From contig NZ_FQVF01000010.1 of assembly GCF_900129155.1 (NCBI RefSeq), forward strand, positions 1 through 64,000: a stretch of 64,000 bases of DNA, in the 5' to 3' direction. A model generated the notes under the pieces. The model was not told the origin of the DNA and did no database searches. It was given only the letters and a program-made list of their open reading frames with translations. Source of the stretch: Marinomonas polaris DSM 16579. GTDB taxonomy: Bacteria > Pseudomonadota > Gammaproteobacteria > Pseudomonadales > Marinomonadaceae. Shown piece after piece: positions 8,873 to 17,096 of this stretch. How positions within the stretch are numbered: the first letter of the stretch is position 1; each line of letters starts with the position of its first letter. The position numbers were made by a program, and so were the translations under genes.

Positions 8873-8928
8873 GAATGTGAAAAATTAATGCAAGCGGGGC
8901 CGCTTTTTAGCCTATATTTTTCACATTC
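8873..8928. repeat. 13-bp perfect inverted repeat with an inner palindrome
   Basis: gaatgtgaaaaat (8873-8885) is repeated inverted at 8916-8928. The spacer contains aagcggggccgctt, a second short palindrome. It lies in the gap between the DUF4139-like gene (ends at 8936) and tolC (starts at 8739), both on the minus strand. It could be a read-through-limiting hairpin after the upstream gene or an operator for tolC. It has no classic T-run. Confidence 0.55.
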
Positions 8929-8935
8929 CTTCATC

Positions 8936-10192
8936 CTAATTTTTCACATCTATTTTATACGTAATAGTTTGTTTCGAGTTTGCTTGTATTTCCCCTGAAA
9001 CGAGTAAACTATTTGCATTTATTGGTACTGCGTCATTGCCTTCTAATATATCTACAACACCATTAGTACTTTGTTCTATTGAATACTTTTGTGCTGTATT
9101 TGAGTGGTTTTCAATAGTTGCTTCCCAAACTTGAGTGCTAGGAAGTTTTTGAGATGAGGCACTAACCAAGGTTAAATAGCCAGTTATGTCTTGGCTTTTA
9201 TTGGTCATGACGTCAACTGAGCTGCCTTCACGAACTGTCTCTAAACGGACTGTATTACCGGGAATAAGCAGATCTCCTCTTTTCCAAAATGTCTTGTATT
9301 CGCCTGGAAGGCCATTTTTTTCAAAAGAGAAGCTTAGGTTGTTATAGAAATTTAAGTCGATTTTTCCAGAACTATTACCATAAGTATAAAGCTTTGCTTT
9401 ATGTGTTTGGCTATCTATATTGCTATCGCTGCTAGGTAAAGGAATTAAGGTGTTTGAATAAGGTGCGATTGAAAGTGTGCCACCACCCAGAGAATAGCTC
9501 ACTTCATTATCTTGGTAATTTATGTCGGGTCTATCTGCGCTCATTGCAAGTGAATTGCGCTCTGCTTTGAAAAGCTGAGGAGCAGTACTTCGGGAGTAGT
9601 GAAGTAGGCTGTCTTGTACCTGGATGGTAGAGCTTGAATTGTTGTGAATAAGCGCTTGTTGAGAAACAGAAACCTTATCATTTTCGAAAATCAGACTGAG
9701 CTGTGGTGACCACGAAAGCTCGTTTGTTTGATAGCTAACCTTGTAGGGCGCTGTTTTATCGGCATCAGCTTTACTTTCAGGTTTTGTCTCCGCAGTACTT
9801 GGGTTTTCAAGCGGGATTAAGTAAAAGTCATCTATGGGTAATGTCATAGAAAACTCTTTATTGCTAAGCACAAAGGATCGAGTGTTGTTCTCGATTTTAG
9901 CCAGTGTGCCAGTGTAATTTAGATCTCTTTGTTTGTGTTCCACTCTTACTTTCTTGTTTATCAGATCAAACCAGTTAGCATTTAAGTTATTTTCTAAATG
10001 AGTAATTGGTGCGAAATTTTCTTGAAGCGGTAGTAGTGAGCCTGTGTTCGGAGTAAGGCTAAGTTGCTGGCTAGTTTCCACGATTTGACTATTATCTAAA
10101 CCGATAACGGCATTGATCGGAGCTGCAAAAGCACTGTGAGCAGAGGCTCCTAAAAGAATGCTAAGGCAAAAATAGGCTGGTTGGTTGTTCAT
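8936..10192 (-). CDS. Secreted DUF4139-like protein of unknown function
   Basis: A 418-residue protein with a signal peptide ending near SAHSAFAAP. The arrangement resembles the DUF4139 family. There is a strand-rich block around NELSWSPQLSLIFENDKV, where the family has a conserved Trp-x-Pro. A C-terminal part runs through KRGDLLIPGNTVRLE to a long strand ending SKQTITYKIDVKN. Residues 60-125 (VRVEHKQRDLNYTGTLAKIE) could be a separate small barrel. There is no transmembrane helix beyond the signal, so the location is periplasm or cell surface. The function is unknown and the family call is moderate. It is the first gene upstream of tolC, but the 196-base gap makes cotranscription uncertain. 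Confidence 0.7.
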   Translation of the reverse strand: MNNQPAYFCLSILLGASAHSAFAAPINAVIGLDNSQIVETSQQLSLTPNTGSLLPLQENFAPITHLENNLNANWFDLINKKVRVEHKQRDLNYTGTLAKIENNTRSFVLSNKEFSMTLPIDDFYLIPLENPSTAETKPESKADADKTAPYKVSYQTNELSWSPQLSLIFENDKVSVSQQALIHNNSSSTIQVQDSLLHYSRSTAPQLFKAERNSLAMSADRPDINYQDNEVSYSLGGGTLSIAPYSNTLIPLPSSDSNIDSQTHKAKLYTYGNSSGKIDLNFYNNLSFSFEKNGLPGEYKTFWKRGDLLIPGNTVRLETVREGSSVDVMTNKSQDITGYLTLVSASSQKLPSTQVWEATIENHSNTAQKYSIEQSTNGVVDILEGNDAVPINANSLLVSGEIQANSKQTITYKIDVKN

Positions 10193-10309
10193 AACAGAGT
10201 CCTTTTGTTGGTTTTAACAGCACGCAAGTTGTCGTGATGAATCTTCTCTCATGGTACCCTATTAAATTCAAGTAAACGTCAAACAATGTAGCAAAAATAA
10301 GGGTTTGCA

Positions 10310-11101
10310 GTGGATAAAAAATTACTAATTATTGACGGATTGAATCTAATTCGAAGACTCTATGCTGCATTAGAATCAGAGCATGATGCAAATCGTCGTA
10401 TTGAGCGCACCCAAAGTATTGCGATTGAAGCCTTGGCGAAATTAACCCATCAATTTTTCCCTTCTTATGCTGTTGTTGTGTTTGATTCAAATGGTAAAAC
10501 TTGGCGCCATCGAGTCTACCCAGAATACAAACTAGGCCGTGTACCTATGGATGATACCTTACTCGAATCCTTGCCAGACTTTGCTAAGGTATTTCGTTTC
10601 AATCATTTGCCTTGTTTGAGAATAGATGGTTGGGAGGCAGATGACCTTATCGCTACGTTAGCGGTGAAAGCGGCGAACAGCAATGTTAAATCCTATATTG
10701 TTTCAACAGATAAAGGTTTCACGCAGTTATTAGGGGATGATCGTATTCTTCAATATGATTACTTTGCCAAATTGGGTTACGACAAAATTTGGGTACCCGG
10801 TAAATATGGAGTGGAGCCTGAACAACTAACAGACTATTGGGCTTTAGTCGGTGATACCACCAACCGAATTCCAGGTGTAAAAGGTATTGGGCCGAAAACA
10901 GCATTAAGTATTATTAGTTTGTTTCCTACAATTGAAGAAATTTATGCCAATTTGCCGTCTTTTTCAGAGCGCATTCAGTCTATGTTAGCTGGTGGTTATG
11001 AGCAGTGTTTGCTGTCCCGTTCATTAGTTGCCTTGAAAACAGATGTGGAAATTGGGGTTCGGCTTTCTCAGCTTAGGTATATCGAAAGTAAAGTTGAGTG
11101 A
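10310..11101 (+). CDS. xni: Flap endonuclease Xni (exonuclease IX family)
   Basis: A 263-residue 5'-nuclease of the PIN/FEN family, like the isolated 5' domain of DNA polymerase I. Metal-binding acids sit in LLIIDGLNL, VVVFDSNGKTWRH and DGWEADDLIATLA. A helix-hairpin-helix DNA-binding block follows (GDTTNRIPGVKGIGPKTA). The start is a GTG at 10310 preceded by AAGGG at good spacing. Xni proteins lack one metal site of the full FEN enzymes and bind flaps. Divergent from the DUF4139-like gene and just upstream of gltX. Confidence 0.88.
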   Translation: MDKKLLIIDGLNLIRRLYAALESEHDANRRIERTQSIAIEALAKLTHQFFPSYAVVVFDSNGKTWRHRVYPEYKLGRVPMDDTLLESLPDFAKVFRFNHLPCLRIDGWEADDLIATLAVKAANSNVKSYIVSTDKGFTQLLGDDRILQYDYFAKLGYDKIWVPGKYGVEPEQLTDYWALVGDTTNRIPGVKGIGPKTALSIISLFPTIEEIYANLPSFSERIQSMLAGGYEQCLLSRSLVALKTDVEIGVRLSQLRYIESKVE

Positions 11102-11162
11102 ATATCAAACTTCTAAGTAGAAAAGTTAGGTTCAACCCCTTACTCATATCTTATGAGACGCT

Positions 11163-11168
11163 TATAAT
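11163..11168 (+). promoter_or_regulatory. Probable -10 element of the gltX promoter
   Basis: A perfect TATAAT lies 36 bases before the gltX ATG. The expected -35 position (11140-11145, ttactc) is a poor match, so the call rests on the -10 hexamer and the gap of about 100 bases after xni. Confidence 0.45.
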
Positions 11169-11203
11169 AGCGGCATTTCAGACAACAAATAAATGAGATT
11201 TTT

Positions 11204-12685
11204 ATGTCAGAGGTAAGAACACGTATTGCGCCGTCTCCAACTGGCGATCCGCATGTAGGTACAGCCTATATTGCGCTATTTAATATGGCTTTCGCACGTA
11301 AAATGGGCGGCAAGTTTATTTTACGTATTGAGGATACCGACCAAACTCGTAGTACACCTGAATCTGAAAAAATGATTTTAGATGCATTACGTTGGTTAGG
11401 TCTAGATTGGGCTGAAGGTCCAGATGTGGGCGGACCATACGGGCCATATCGTCAAAGCGAAAGAGGCGATATTTATGGTCAATATGCTCAAGAGTTGATC
11501 GAGAAGGGGCATGCTTTTTATGCGTTTGAAACCACTGAAGAATTGGATCAAATGCGTAATGATCAAAAAGAGCAAGGTTTGCCACAAAAGTACGATGGTC
11601 GTGCTCTTAACCTGACTGCAGAAGAAGTGCAGGCAAAATTAGATGCAGGCGTTCCTTATGTTATTCGTATGAAAATTCCTGAAGAGGGCACATGTGTTGT
11701 TCAGGATATGCTTCGAGGCACAATCGAAATCGATTGGGCTCAAGTGGATATGCAAGTGTTACTAAAAGCAGATGGTATGCCGACTTACCATTTAGCAAAC
11801 GTTGTTGATGATCATCTAATGAAAATTACCCATGTTATTCGTGGTGAAGAATGGATCAACTCAGCGCCTAAGCATATATTGTTGTACCAATACTTTGGTT
11901 GGGATATGCCGACTTTGTGTCATATGCCTTTGTTGCGTAACCCAGATAAATCTAAGTTATCAAAACGTAAAAACCCAACGAGTATTTTGTACTATCAACG
12001 CATGGGGTATATGTCTGAAGCGGTAATCAATTACCTTGGTCGTATGGGTTGGTCTATGCCTGACGAGCGTGAAAAATTCTCGTTAGACGAAATGATAGAA
12101 CATTTTGATATTCAGCGAGTTTCTTTGGGTGGTCCAGTTTTTGATGTTGAAAAATTGAGCTGGCTAAATGGTATGTGGATTCGTGAGAATCTAACCCCAG
12201 AAACCTTTGCGCAAAAATATGTTGAATGGGCGCTTAACCCTGAATATTTGATGAAGATTTTGCCGCTGGTTATTCCGCGTGTTGAAACTTTCTCAGATGT
12301 CGCTGATGTGGCTGGCTTTTTCTTAAAAGGTATGTTGCCAATTACCAAAGAGGATTTTTCTTCTATCAAGATGGAAGAAGAAACACTTCGTAAGGCCATG
12401 CAGTTCGCTTTATGGCGTTTGGAAGCATTGAACAAATGGGAAAAAGACGAAATTTTTAATGAGATGAAATCATTAGCTCAAGTGATGGAAATTAAGCCGA
12501 AAGACTTTTTTGCGCCGTTATTCGTCGCTATATCCGGAACGACTGCGTCGGTTTCTGTTTTTGACTCAATGGCGATTCTAGGCTCTGATATTTCTCGCGC
12601 TCGTATGCGCACCGCAGTAAATGTACTTGGTGGTCCTTCTAAGAAAGAAGCGAAGCGCTGGGAAAAAGAATACGCTGATCTATAA
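11204..12685 (+). CDS. gltX: Glutamyl-tRNA synthetase
   Basis: A 493-residue class I aminoacyl-tRNA synthetase that charges tRNA-Glu. The HIGH signature appears as [13 protein letters not shown] near residue 10 and the KMSKS loop as [13 protein letters not shown], both in the form usual for pseudomonad-type GltX. The [13 protein letters not shown] and GPYRQSERG blocks belong to the catalytic Rossmann domain, and the C-terminal half is the helical anticodon-binding region. Length is normal. It is followed by a bidirectional terminator. Confidence 0.96.
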   Translation: MSEVRTRIAPSPTGDPHVGTAYIALFNMAFARKMGGKFILRIEDTDQTRSTPESEKMILDALRWLGLDWAEGPDVGGPYGPYRQSERGDIYGQYAQELIEKGHAFYAFETTEELDQMRNDQKEQGLPQKYDGRALNLTAEEVQAKLDAGVPYVIRMKIPEEGTCVVQDMLRGTIEIDWAQVDMQVLLKADGMPTYHLANVVDDHLMKITHVIRGEEWINSAPKHILLYQYFGWDMPTLCHMPLLRNPDKSKLSKRKNPTSILYYQRMGYMSEAVINYLGRMGWSMPDEREKFSLDEMIEHFDIQRVSLGGPVFDVEKLSWLNGMWIRENLTPETFAQKYVEWALNPEYLMKILPLVIPRVETFSDVADVAGFFLKGMLPITKEDFSSIKMEEETLRKAMQFALWRLEALNKWEKDEIFNEMKSLAQVMEIKPKDFFAPLFVAISGTTASVSVFDSMAILGSDISRARMRTAVNVLGGPSKKEAKRWEKEYADL

Positions 12686-12729
12686 GATCAGCTGTTTTTA
12701 GCGACAATAATGCTAAAGAAATTTTGAAC

Positions 12730-12762
12730 AAAAAAAACCGACTTTGATAGTCGGTTTTTTTT
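12730..12762. terminator. Bidirectional intrinsic terminator between gltX and the chemoreceptor gene
   Basis: The stem aaaccgact/agtcggttt with loop ttgat (12744-12748) is flanked by an A-run and a T-run, so it serves both convergent genes. Confidence 0.92.
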
Positions 12763-12798
12763 ACGCAATTTATTAGATCAACCGTTTGCTTATTTACA

Positions 12799-14685
12799 CT
12801 AACGAGTGGTGAAGACACTCGTCTTTTTGTCTAAGCTACTAACTTGATTGTGAATGTCACGGGTATTGCCTTCAATGCTATTAATATAGCTATTATCACG
12901 TTGAAGTTGCTGTGCAATTTTGTCCATTTCTTCACTCATGTGTACAGCTGTTTTTGCAACCTCTTGGATAGAGCGAGCCATATCAATGGAGGAAGCTGAA
13001 CTTGTCTGAGCATTCTGTTCTATTTCACGAATGGCCAATTCTGCTTTTTCACTAAACTCTTCAATTGCATGTAGGCTTTCTTGACCACTTTGCATGGTTT
13101 CGATTGCTGTTTGTGTTGAAGATTGAATAGTGCTTACGATATCTGTGATTTTGGCTGTTGCATCAACTGTCTTCTCAGCCAGAGAGCGTACTTCATCGGC
13201 AACGACAGAGAACCCACGGCCTGCTTCACCGGCACGTGCTGCTTCAATAGCCGCGTTTAGTGCAAGGAGGTTGGTCTGATTTGCTAAGTCATTGATCATG
13301 CCTATAACGTTGTCGATATCTTTAGATAATTGGCCAAGCTCGTTAAGTTGCTCACTTGTTTTGTTGACAACACTAATAGTGCTAGAAAGATTCGATAACG
13401 CGCCCTTAATCGTTTCAGCACCAACTTTTGCAGATTCGTAAGTGTGTTGAGACTGGCTGCTTAAGTCTTCTGTTGTGCTAGAAATACTAGAAATAGTGGT
13501 GGATATTTCTTCTGTCGCTGCTGCTAGAGAGTTTGTTTGCTCACTAACGGAACGGTTGCTTTGTGCAATGTTAGTAACGGAAGTGTTTAGTTCATTAACC
13601 ATGTTGTTGACACCTTGAGTGGTATCCACAACTTCGCCAATTACTGAGCTTAGCCCCGTCGTCATTTCATTTACAGAGCTACATAAGGAATCAAATTCAT
13701 CATTACGCTTTTTGTTAACGTGTAAACGAGCCGTTAGGTCACCACCTTTTACTTTACCGAGGTCCTTGATGATTTGATTAAGTGTACTGTTTACACTACT
13801 GCCAATCCCCATCATCATAAGCGCGGCAATGACAGCAACAACAATACTTACAATGATTAAGCTTATGCTAGCTTGTTGAGAACTTTCAGAAGCTTGCTGG
13901 CGTGCTTCTAGCACTGCTTTTTGCATGTATTCAACTGCAGCTAAACGAGTTTGAGCAAAATTTGCTTTACTGTCTAGAAACTGTGATTGTAGGTTTTTTA
14001 GCTGTTGGTTTTCTTTATCGAAGTTCTCAACAGCTGAAAAATACTTGTTAATAACTTCGCCGAAGCGCTCTTCAAGGCCGAAGTTAGTAACACGCTTATA
14101 AAATTTGTCATAACGTTCCATGAAGGCAGCTTTATTTTCAGGAACTGGTTCGAAGATAAAGTTTTTTTCGGCTTCTCGAACTGGCAGGAATTCTTGTTTC
14201 ACTAAGCTTAGGAAAGAAATTTCTTCTGTTACTTTTTCACCTAATTGAGAGATCTCGCCTTTTAAACCAGAAGACCCATTAAAGCCAACTTTTTGTCTTT
14301 GATTGACAAGTAGCTTTAATGTATCGCTGTAGTTGGCTAAAGAAGAGGTAATGCTAGTTATGTTTTTCTTTGCTTCTGGATCTTGAAGAAGATTCGTATC
14401 GCCTTCTAGCGTAACCATGAACTTTTCATGGTTAGCATTTAGCTGCTCTAGAAAATTTTCGTAGGAGCTATTGTCAATGCCAGACAGTGTCTCGTATTCC
14501 TCCATTAAGGTAATAGCTAAAGATGCAAGATCTTTATCTACTGTGGTAAGGCGATCGAATTTTGAGGATGAGGTTTCTTGAACATTCAATCCTTGTAAAG
14601 CAACAGCAGTTACAACAACGAATCCAAGAATAGCCGCAATCAATAATGAGAGTAACTTGGTACGAAAACTAAGGTTTGCCAACAT
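12799..14685 (-). CDS. Methyl-accepting chemotaxis protein, probably with an HBM-type sensor domain
   Basis: A 628-residue chemoreceptor. Membrane helices lie at about 11-33 and 275-298. They enclose about 240 periplasmic residues, predicted all-helical, the size of a helical bimodular (HBM) ligand domain rather than a 150-residue four-helix bundle. A HAMP segment follows (about 300-350), then the signalling domain with the conserved hairpin tip in [20 protein letters not shown] and [18 protein letters not shown]. No C-terminal CheR-docking pentapeptide is visible; the protein ends KKTSVFTTR. The ligand is unknown; HBM receptors of pseudomonads often sense organic acids or purines. The 242 bases upstream (14686-14927) contain its promoter region but no clear motif. 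Confidence 0.92.
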   Translation of the reverse strand: MLANLSFRTKLLSLLIAAILGFVVVTAVALQGLNVQETSSSKFDRLTTVDKDLASLAITLMEEYETLSGIDNSSYENFLEQLNANHEKFMVTLEGDTNLLQDPEAKKNITSITSSLANYSDTLKLLVNQRQKVGFNGSSGLKGEISQLGEKVTEEISFLSLVKQEFLPVREAEKNFIFEPVPENKAAFMERYDKFYKRVTNFGLEERFGEVINKYFSAVENFDKENQQLKNLQSQFLDSKANFAQTRLAAVEYMQKAVLEARQQASESSQQASISLIIVSIVVAVIAALMMMGIGSSVNSTLNQIIKDLGKVKGGDLTARLHVNKKRNDEFDSLCSSVNEMTTGLSSVIGEVVDTTQGVNNMVNELNTSVTNIAQSNRSVSEQTNSLAAATEEISTTISSISSTTEDLSSQSQHTYESAKVGAETIKGALSNLSSTISVVNKTSEQLNELGQLSKDIDNVIGMINDLANQTNLLALNAAIEAARAGEAGRGFSVVADEVRSLAEKTVDATAKITDIVSTIQSSTQTAIETMQSGQESLHAIEEFSEKAELAIREIEQNAQTSSASSIDMARSIQEVAKTAVHMSEEMDKIAQQLQRDNSYINSIEGNTRDIHNQVSSLDKKTSVFTTR

Positions 14686-14927
14686 ATTATATCCTGCACT
14701 TTTTTATTATAAATTGAACAAATAGACATTTTGCAGAGAGTCATCAAAACTCTTAGCCTTCATTAATGAGTCTATTAAAGCATTACAAATGTTTACTTAA
14801 GCATTCTATTTCTACTATGGCCTTGTTTGCAATTAATTGACATAAAAATATAGATTTATCTTGTTGTGATAATGGCTGCGAATGTTATTTTTAGTATGTT
14901 TCTTGTTGTAAGGTAAGTTTCGTTTGT

Positions 14928-15242
14928 CTAAAAGTCATGAGGGCTTAGCCATACATCTATTTTTTGGGTGCCAAGGTAGCTGATTTTTCCTTGATATCGT
15001 GCAATTCCACTGGAACTAAATTCAAACCTGTAGGTTCTTTTAATTTTTATTTCTCCTCGGTTCCAGATTGGTCTCCATTCTGCGCCAGCGACACTTTCCT
15101 CTAGTAGTTGTAGGTTGAGTGATTCACAGTGTTTTTTTGCGTTTATTAGAGCTTGCTCTCGAATGGAGGAATTTTGCCACCAAGCGTAGGCTGCAGCGGA
15201 AATTAATAGAAGAATGATTATGTCGGAAAGCTGTAAGTTCAT
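14928..15242 (-). CDS. DUF3301 small membrane-anchored protein
   Basis: About 104 residues: one N-terminal membrane helix (DIIILLLISAAAYAWW), then the family pattern REQALINAKKHCESLNLQLLEESV and a strand-rich C-terminus (TYRFEFSSSGIARYQGKISYLG). This matches the DUF3301 family of gammaproteobacteria, of unknown function. The ATG at 15242 is preferred over a TTG three codons upstream. The gap before it (15243-15513) contains two strong palindromes and no gene. Confidence 0.75.
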   Translation of the reverse strand: MNLQLSDIIILLLISAAAYAWWQNSSIREQALINAKKHCESLNLQLLEESVAGAEWRPIWNRGEIKIKRTYRFEFSSSGIARYQGKISYLGTQKIDVWLSPHDF

Positions 15243-15334
15243 GTGCGCCAACTATTTGTTAAAGAGGTTTACGATCTTCTTTAACATCATAGCGAATAGT
15301 GACTAGAAAAAAATAGTCATAATAGAAAGAAATA

Positions 15335-15376
15335 CGTGGCTACCTCCAAGCAGGAGAGAAAGGAGAGGTAGCCACG
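15335..15376. repeat. 12-bp perfect inverted repeat
   Basis: cgtggctacctc (15335-15346) is repeated inverted as gaggtagccacg (15365-15376). The 18-base spacer is purine-rich (caagcaggagagaaagga). On the minus strand it is followed by a shorter hairpin (gacta/tagtc around a run of seven A/T) near 15301-15320. It lies between fldB and the DUF3301 gene, and could be a terminator or part of a small RNA. Confidence 0.6.
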
Positions 15377-15422
15377 GTCTTCACGCTATTTAGAGCAAGT
15401 CGTAAAATTATCTCATTTATCA

Positions 15423-15487
15423 AAAGCTAAATTTGGGCATTCGGGGCAGCGAATGTGTGGGTAAACCAAATTTGAGTCGTTAGCTTT
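15423..15487. other. Asymmetric bulged hairpin element downstream of fldB
   Basis: Three nested stems stack almost without interruption on one strand: aaagctaa (15423-15430) with ttagcttt (15480-15487), atttgg (15431-15436) with ccaaat (15466-15471), and cattcg (15438-15443) with cgaatg (15450-15455). The other strand carries extra bulges of 8 bases (15472-15479) and 10 bases (15456-15465). It begins 26 bases after the fldB stop and has no terminal T-run, so it is not an ordinary terminator. Confidence 0.55.
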
Positions 15488-15513
15488 AATCAAATGGCCA
15501 GTCAGGCGATAAT

Positions 15514-16050
15514 TTAGGCGGCTTCTACTGCTCTCTCTGCGTAAAGTTGGATGACCCACTGCTCGATGCGTTGATCAGTGAGTTCAAACTGTTGATCTTC
15601 ATCAATTGCTAGGCCGATGAAGAATTCTTTGTTATCAACACAAGCTCTAGATGCTTCAAATTCATAGCCTTCTGTTGGCCATTGGCCAATAAAGGTCGCA
15701 TTTGTTGGTAATAATTTTTCATATAGCCAACCTACAGCATCTACAAAATAATCGCCGTAGCCAAATTGATCGCCTAGTCCATATAGGGCTATGACTGTAT
15801 CTTCAAGAGCCAGTTCAGCTAAATTGTCTCCAATGTCTTCCCAGTCGGATTGAATGCCGCCAAAATCCCAAGTAGGAATTCCCAAAATGAGCATGGAATA
15901 TTGTTCAAGTTGGCTGAGTTCAATATCCTTGATATTGAATATATCTACTTGCTCGCCAAGTTCTTCCCATTGTTTGGCAATCTTGCGGCCAACTTCTTCT
16001 GTGTTGTTTGTATCTGTGCCGTAAATAAGGGCAATTGTTGATTGAGCCAT
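15514..16050 (-). CDS. fldB: Flavodoxin, FldB type
   Basis: A 178-residue FMN-binding electron carrier of the long-chain flavodoxin class. The phosphate-binding loop is GTDTNNTE (residues 10-17). The FMN-stacking loops are LGIPTWDFGGIQSDW and ALYGLGDQFGYGDYF, followed by WPTEGYEFEAS. These loops match E. coli FldB more closely than FldA (TWDFG rather than TWYYG). Flavodoxins replace ferredoxins when iron is scarce. It follows the araC-like gene by 23 bases on the same strand, behind a Fur-box promoter, so iron control of both is likely. Confidence 0.9.
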   Translation of the reverse strand: MAQSTIALIYGTDTNNTEEVGRKIAKQWEELGEQVDIFNIKDIELSQLEQYSMLILGIPTWDFGGIQSDWEDIGDNLAELALEDTVIALYGLGDQFGYGDYFVDAVGWLYEKLLPTNATFIGQWPTEGYEFEASRACVDNKEFFIGLAIDEDQQFELTDQRIEQWVIQLYAERAVEAA

Positions 16051-16073
16051 GTGATGCCTTTGCTTTCTGTAAT

Positions 16074-16961
16074 TTAGTGAATTTGTTTATATTGGTGGCT
16101 ACTGACACCAAAGTGTTGGATAAAAGCTGCTTCGAACTGGTCTTCTGAAAAGCCACTTTGAGCAACAATATGAGATTTTGCCGTCGGGTTTTGTCTTAGT
16201 TGGGCTGCTGCGAATTTGATCCGGCTACGAGTGCAATAACTTTCGATAGGTTGCCCAACAATAAGGTTAAAGCCAATGGCAAGAGCTTCTGTATTAAGGC
16301 CAACTTGTTGCGCTAGATGTTTAATATTGAGAGTATCGTATTCCGGTGTTTCTATTAAATTTTGTGCATGGAAAAGTTTGCTTTGGCAGTCTTCACATTG
16401 TGATAAGTGACTGAGCATTTGTAGCTGCTCGATCAGTATAAATATAAGTGAATAGAGGTATCCAGCAAGGCTTATTGAGTGTCCCTTGTGTGCCAATATT
16501 GGCTCAATGGCACTGATGGTTCTTTCTGTAATAGGCAGCTGAATCACGGCGTTTTCATTGCCTAGTTTGTCTCGCATAGCCATAAAATGCTGGATGATTT
16601 GATCTTCTGTTTCACCTAGGACAGCTGCTAAATGGGCTGGACTAATTCGAGTTTGCAGTAGGCTGTATTCATCACCCTTTGCCATCAAGAAATGACCGTT
16701 AATGTTTTTCGGCTGATATGAAATCTGTACAGAATTAATATCTTTTGCCGTATTAATTGGCCCTGCTCCTAAAAAAGAAAAATAGAGTCCTGATCGTGCT
16801 TCTTCATGAAGTGAAACGTCTGCATTACTAATTAAGTGTTGGTTAAGTAATTGCAAATTTGGAAGTAGGGCAAGTAATTGTTTATGGCCAGATAGCCATG
16901 GCGCTACTTCTTCTTTGACTTTTCCTGCATTGTCATACACATCGCGCATGTTTAGTTGCAT
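16074..16961 (-). CDS. AraC-family transcriptional regulator next to flavodoxin
   Basis: About 295 residues. The last 90 form an AraC-type double helix-turn-helix: a first HTH around TLNIKHLAQQVGLNTEALAI, then the linker SRIKFAAAQLRQ, then a second HTH ending IVAQSGFSEDQFEAAFIQHFG. The N-terminal 200 residues are divergent and resemble the layout of PchR-type siderophore-sensing regulators, but the ligand is unknown. The frame extends to an ATG at 16994, but that codon lies inside a Fur box. The ATG at 16961, preceded by GAGG at 9 bases, is therefore chosen. It is probably cotranscribed with fldB. Confidence 0.82.
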   Translation of the reverse strand: MQLNMRDVYDNAGKVKEEVAPWLSGHKQLLALLPNLQLLNQHLISNADVSLHEEARSGLYFSFLGAGPINTAKDINSVQISYQPKNINGHFLMAKGDEYSLLQTRISPAHLAAVLGETEDQIIQHFMAMRDKLGNENAVIQLPITERTISAIEPILAHKGHSISLAGYLYSLIFILIEQLQMLSHLSQCEDCQSKLFHAQNLIETPEYDTLNIKHLAQQVGLNTEALAIGFNLIVGQPIESYCTRSRIKFAAAQLRQNPTAKSHIVAQSGFSEDQFEAAFIQHFGVSSHQYKQIH

Positions 16962-16978
16962 CGTATGTTGCCTCAATC

Positions 16979-16993
16979 TGATAATGGTTATCA
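16979..16993 (-). promoter_or_regulatory. Fur box before the araC-like/fldB pair
   Basis: TGATAATGGTTATCA fits the Fur 7-1-7 palindrome TGATAATnATTATCA at 14 of 15 positions. It is 18 bases before the chosen start of the regulator gene, where repressor binding would block transcription. It strongly suggests repression by Fur with iron. Confidence 0.82.
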
Positions 16994-17019
16994 TTAGAGA
17001 TTCTTTTCGCTTTCAATGC

Positions 17020-17057
17020 AAGTGATTCTCATTAAATATTTTATATGAGAATCACTT
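17020..17057. promoter_or_regulatory. 13-bp perfect inverted repeat upstream of the araC-like gene
   Basis: aagtgattctcat (17020-17032) and atgagaatcactt (17045-17057) are exact inverted copies with an AT-only 12-base spacer. Each arm contains a gaTTCTCAT/ATGAGAAtc half resembling half a Fur site. The position, upstream of the Fur box and past the dctD stop, suits an operator or activator site for the divergent-domain AraC regulator itself or for a second Fur dimer. Confidence 0.6.
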
Positions 17058-17096
17058 TATTCATATTTTTATCTGATATGTATTGTTTGGTGGGAG

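Noticed and set aside
15423..15487. Integron attC site
   Set aside because: The outer arms do not contain the RYYYAAC and GTTRRRY core sites in either orientation, and no integrase or gene cassette array is nearby.
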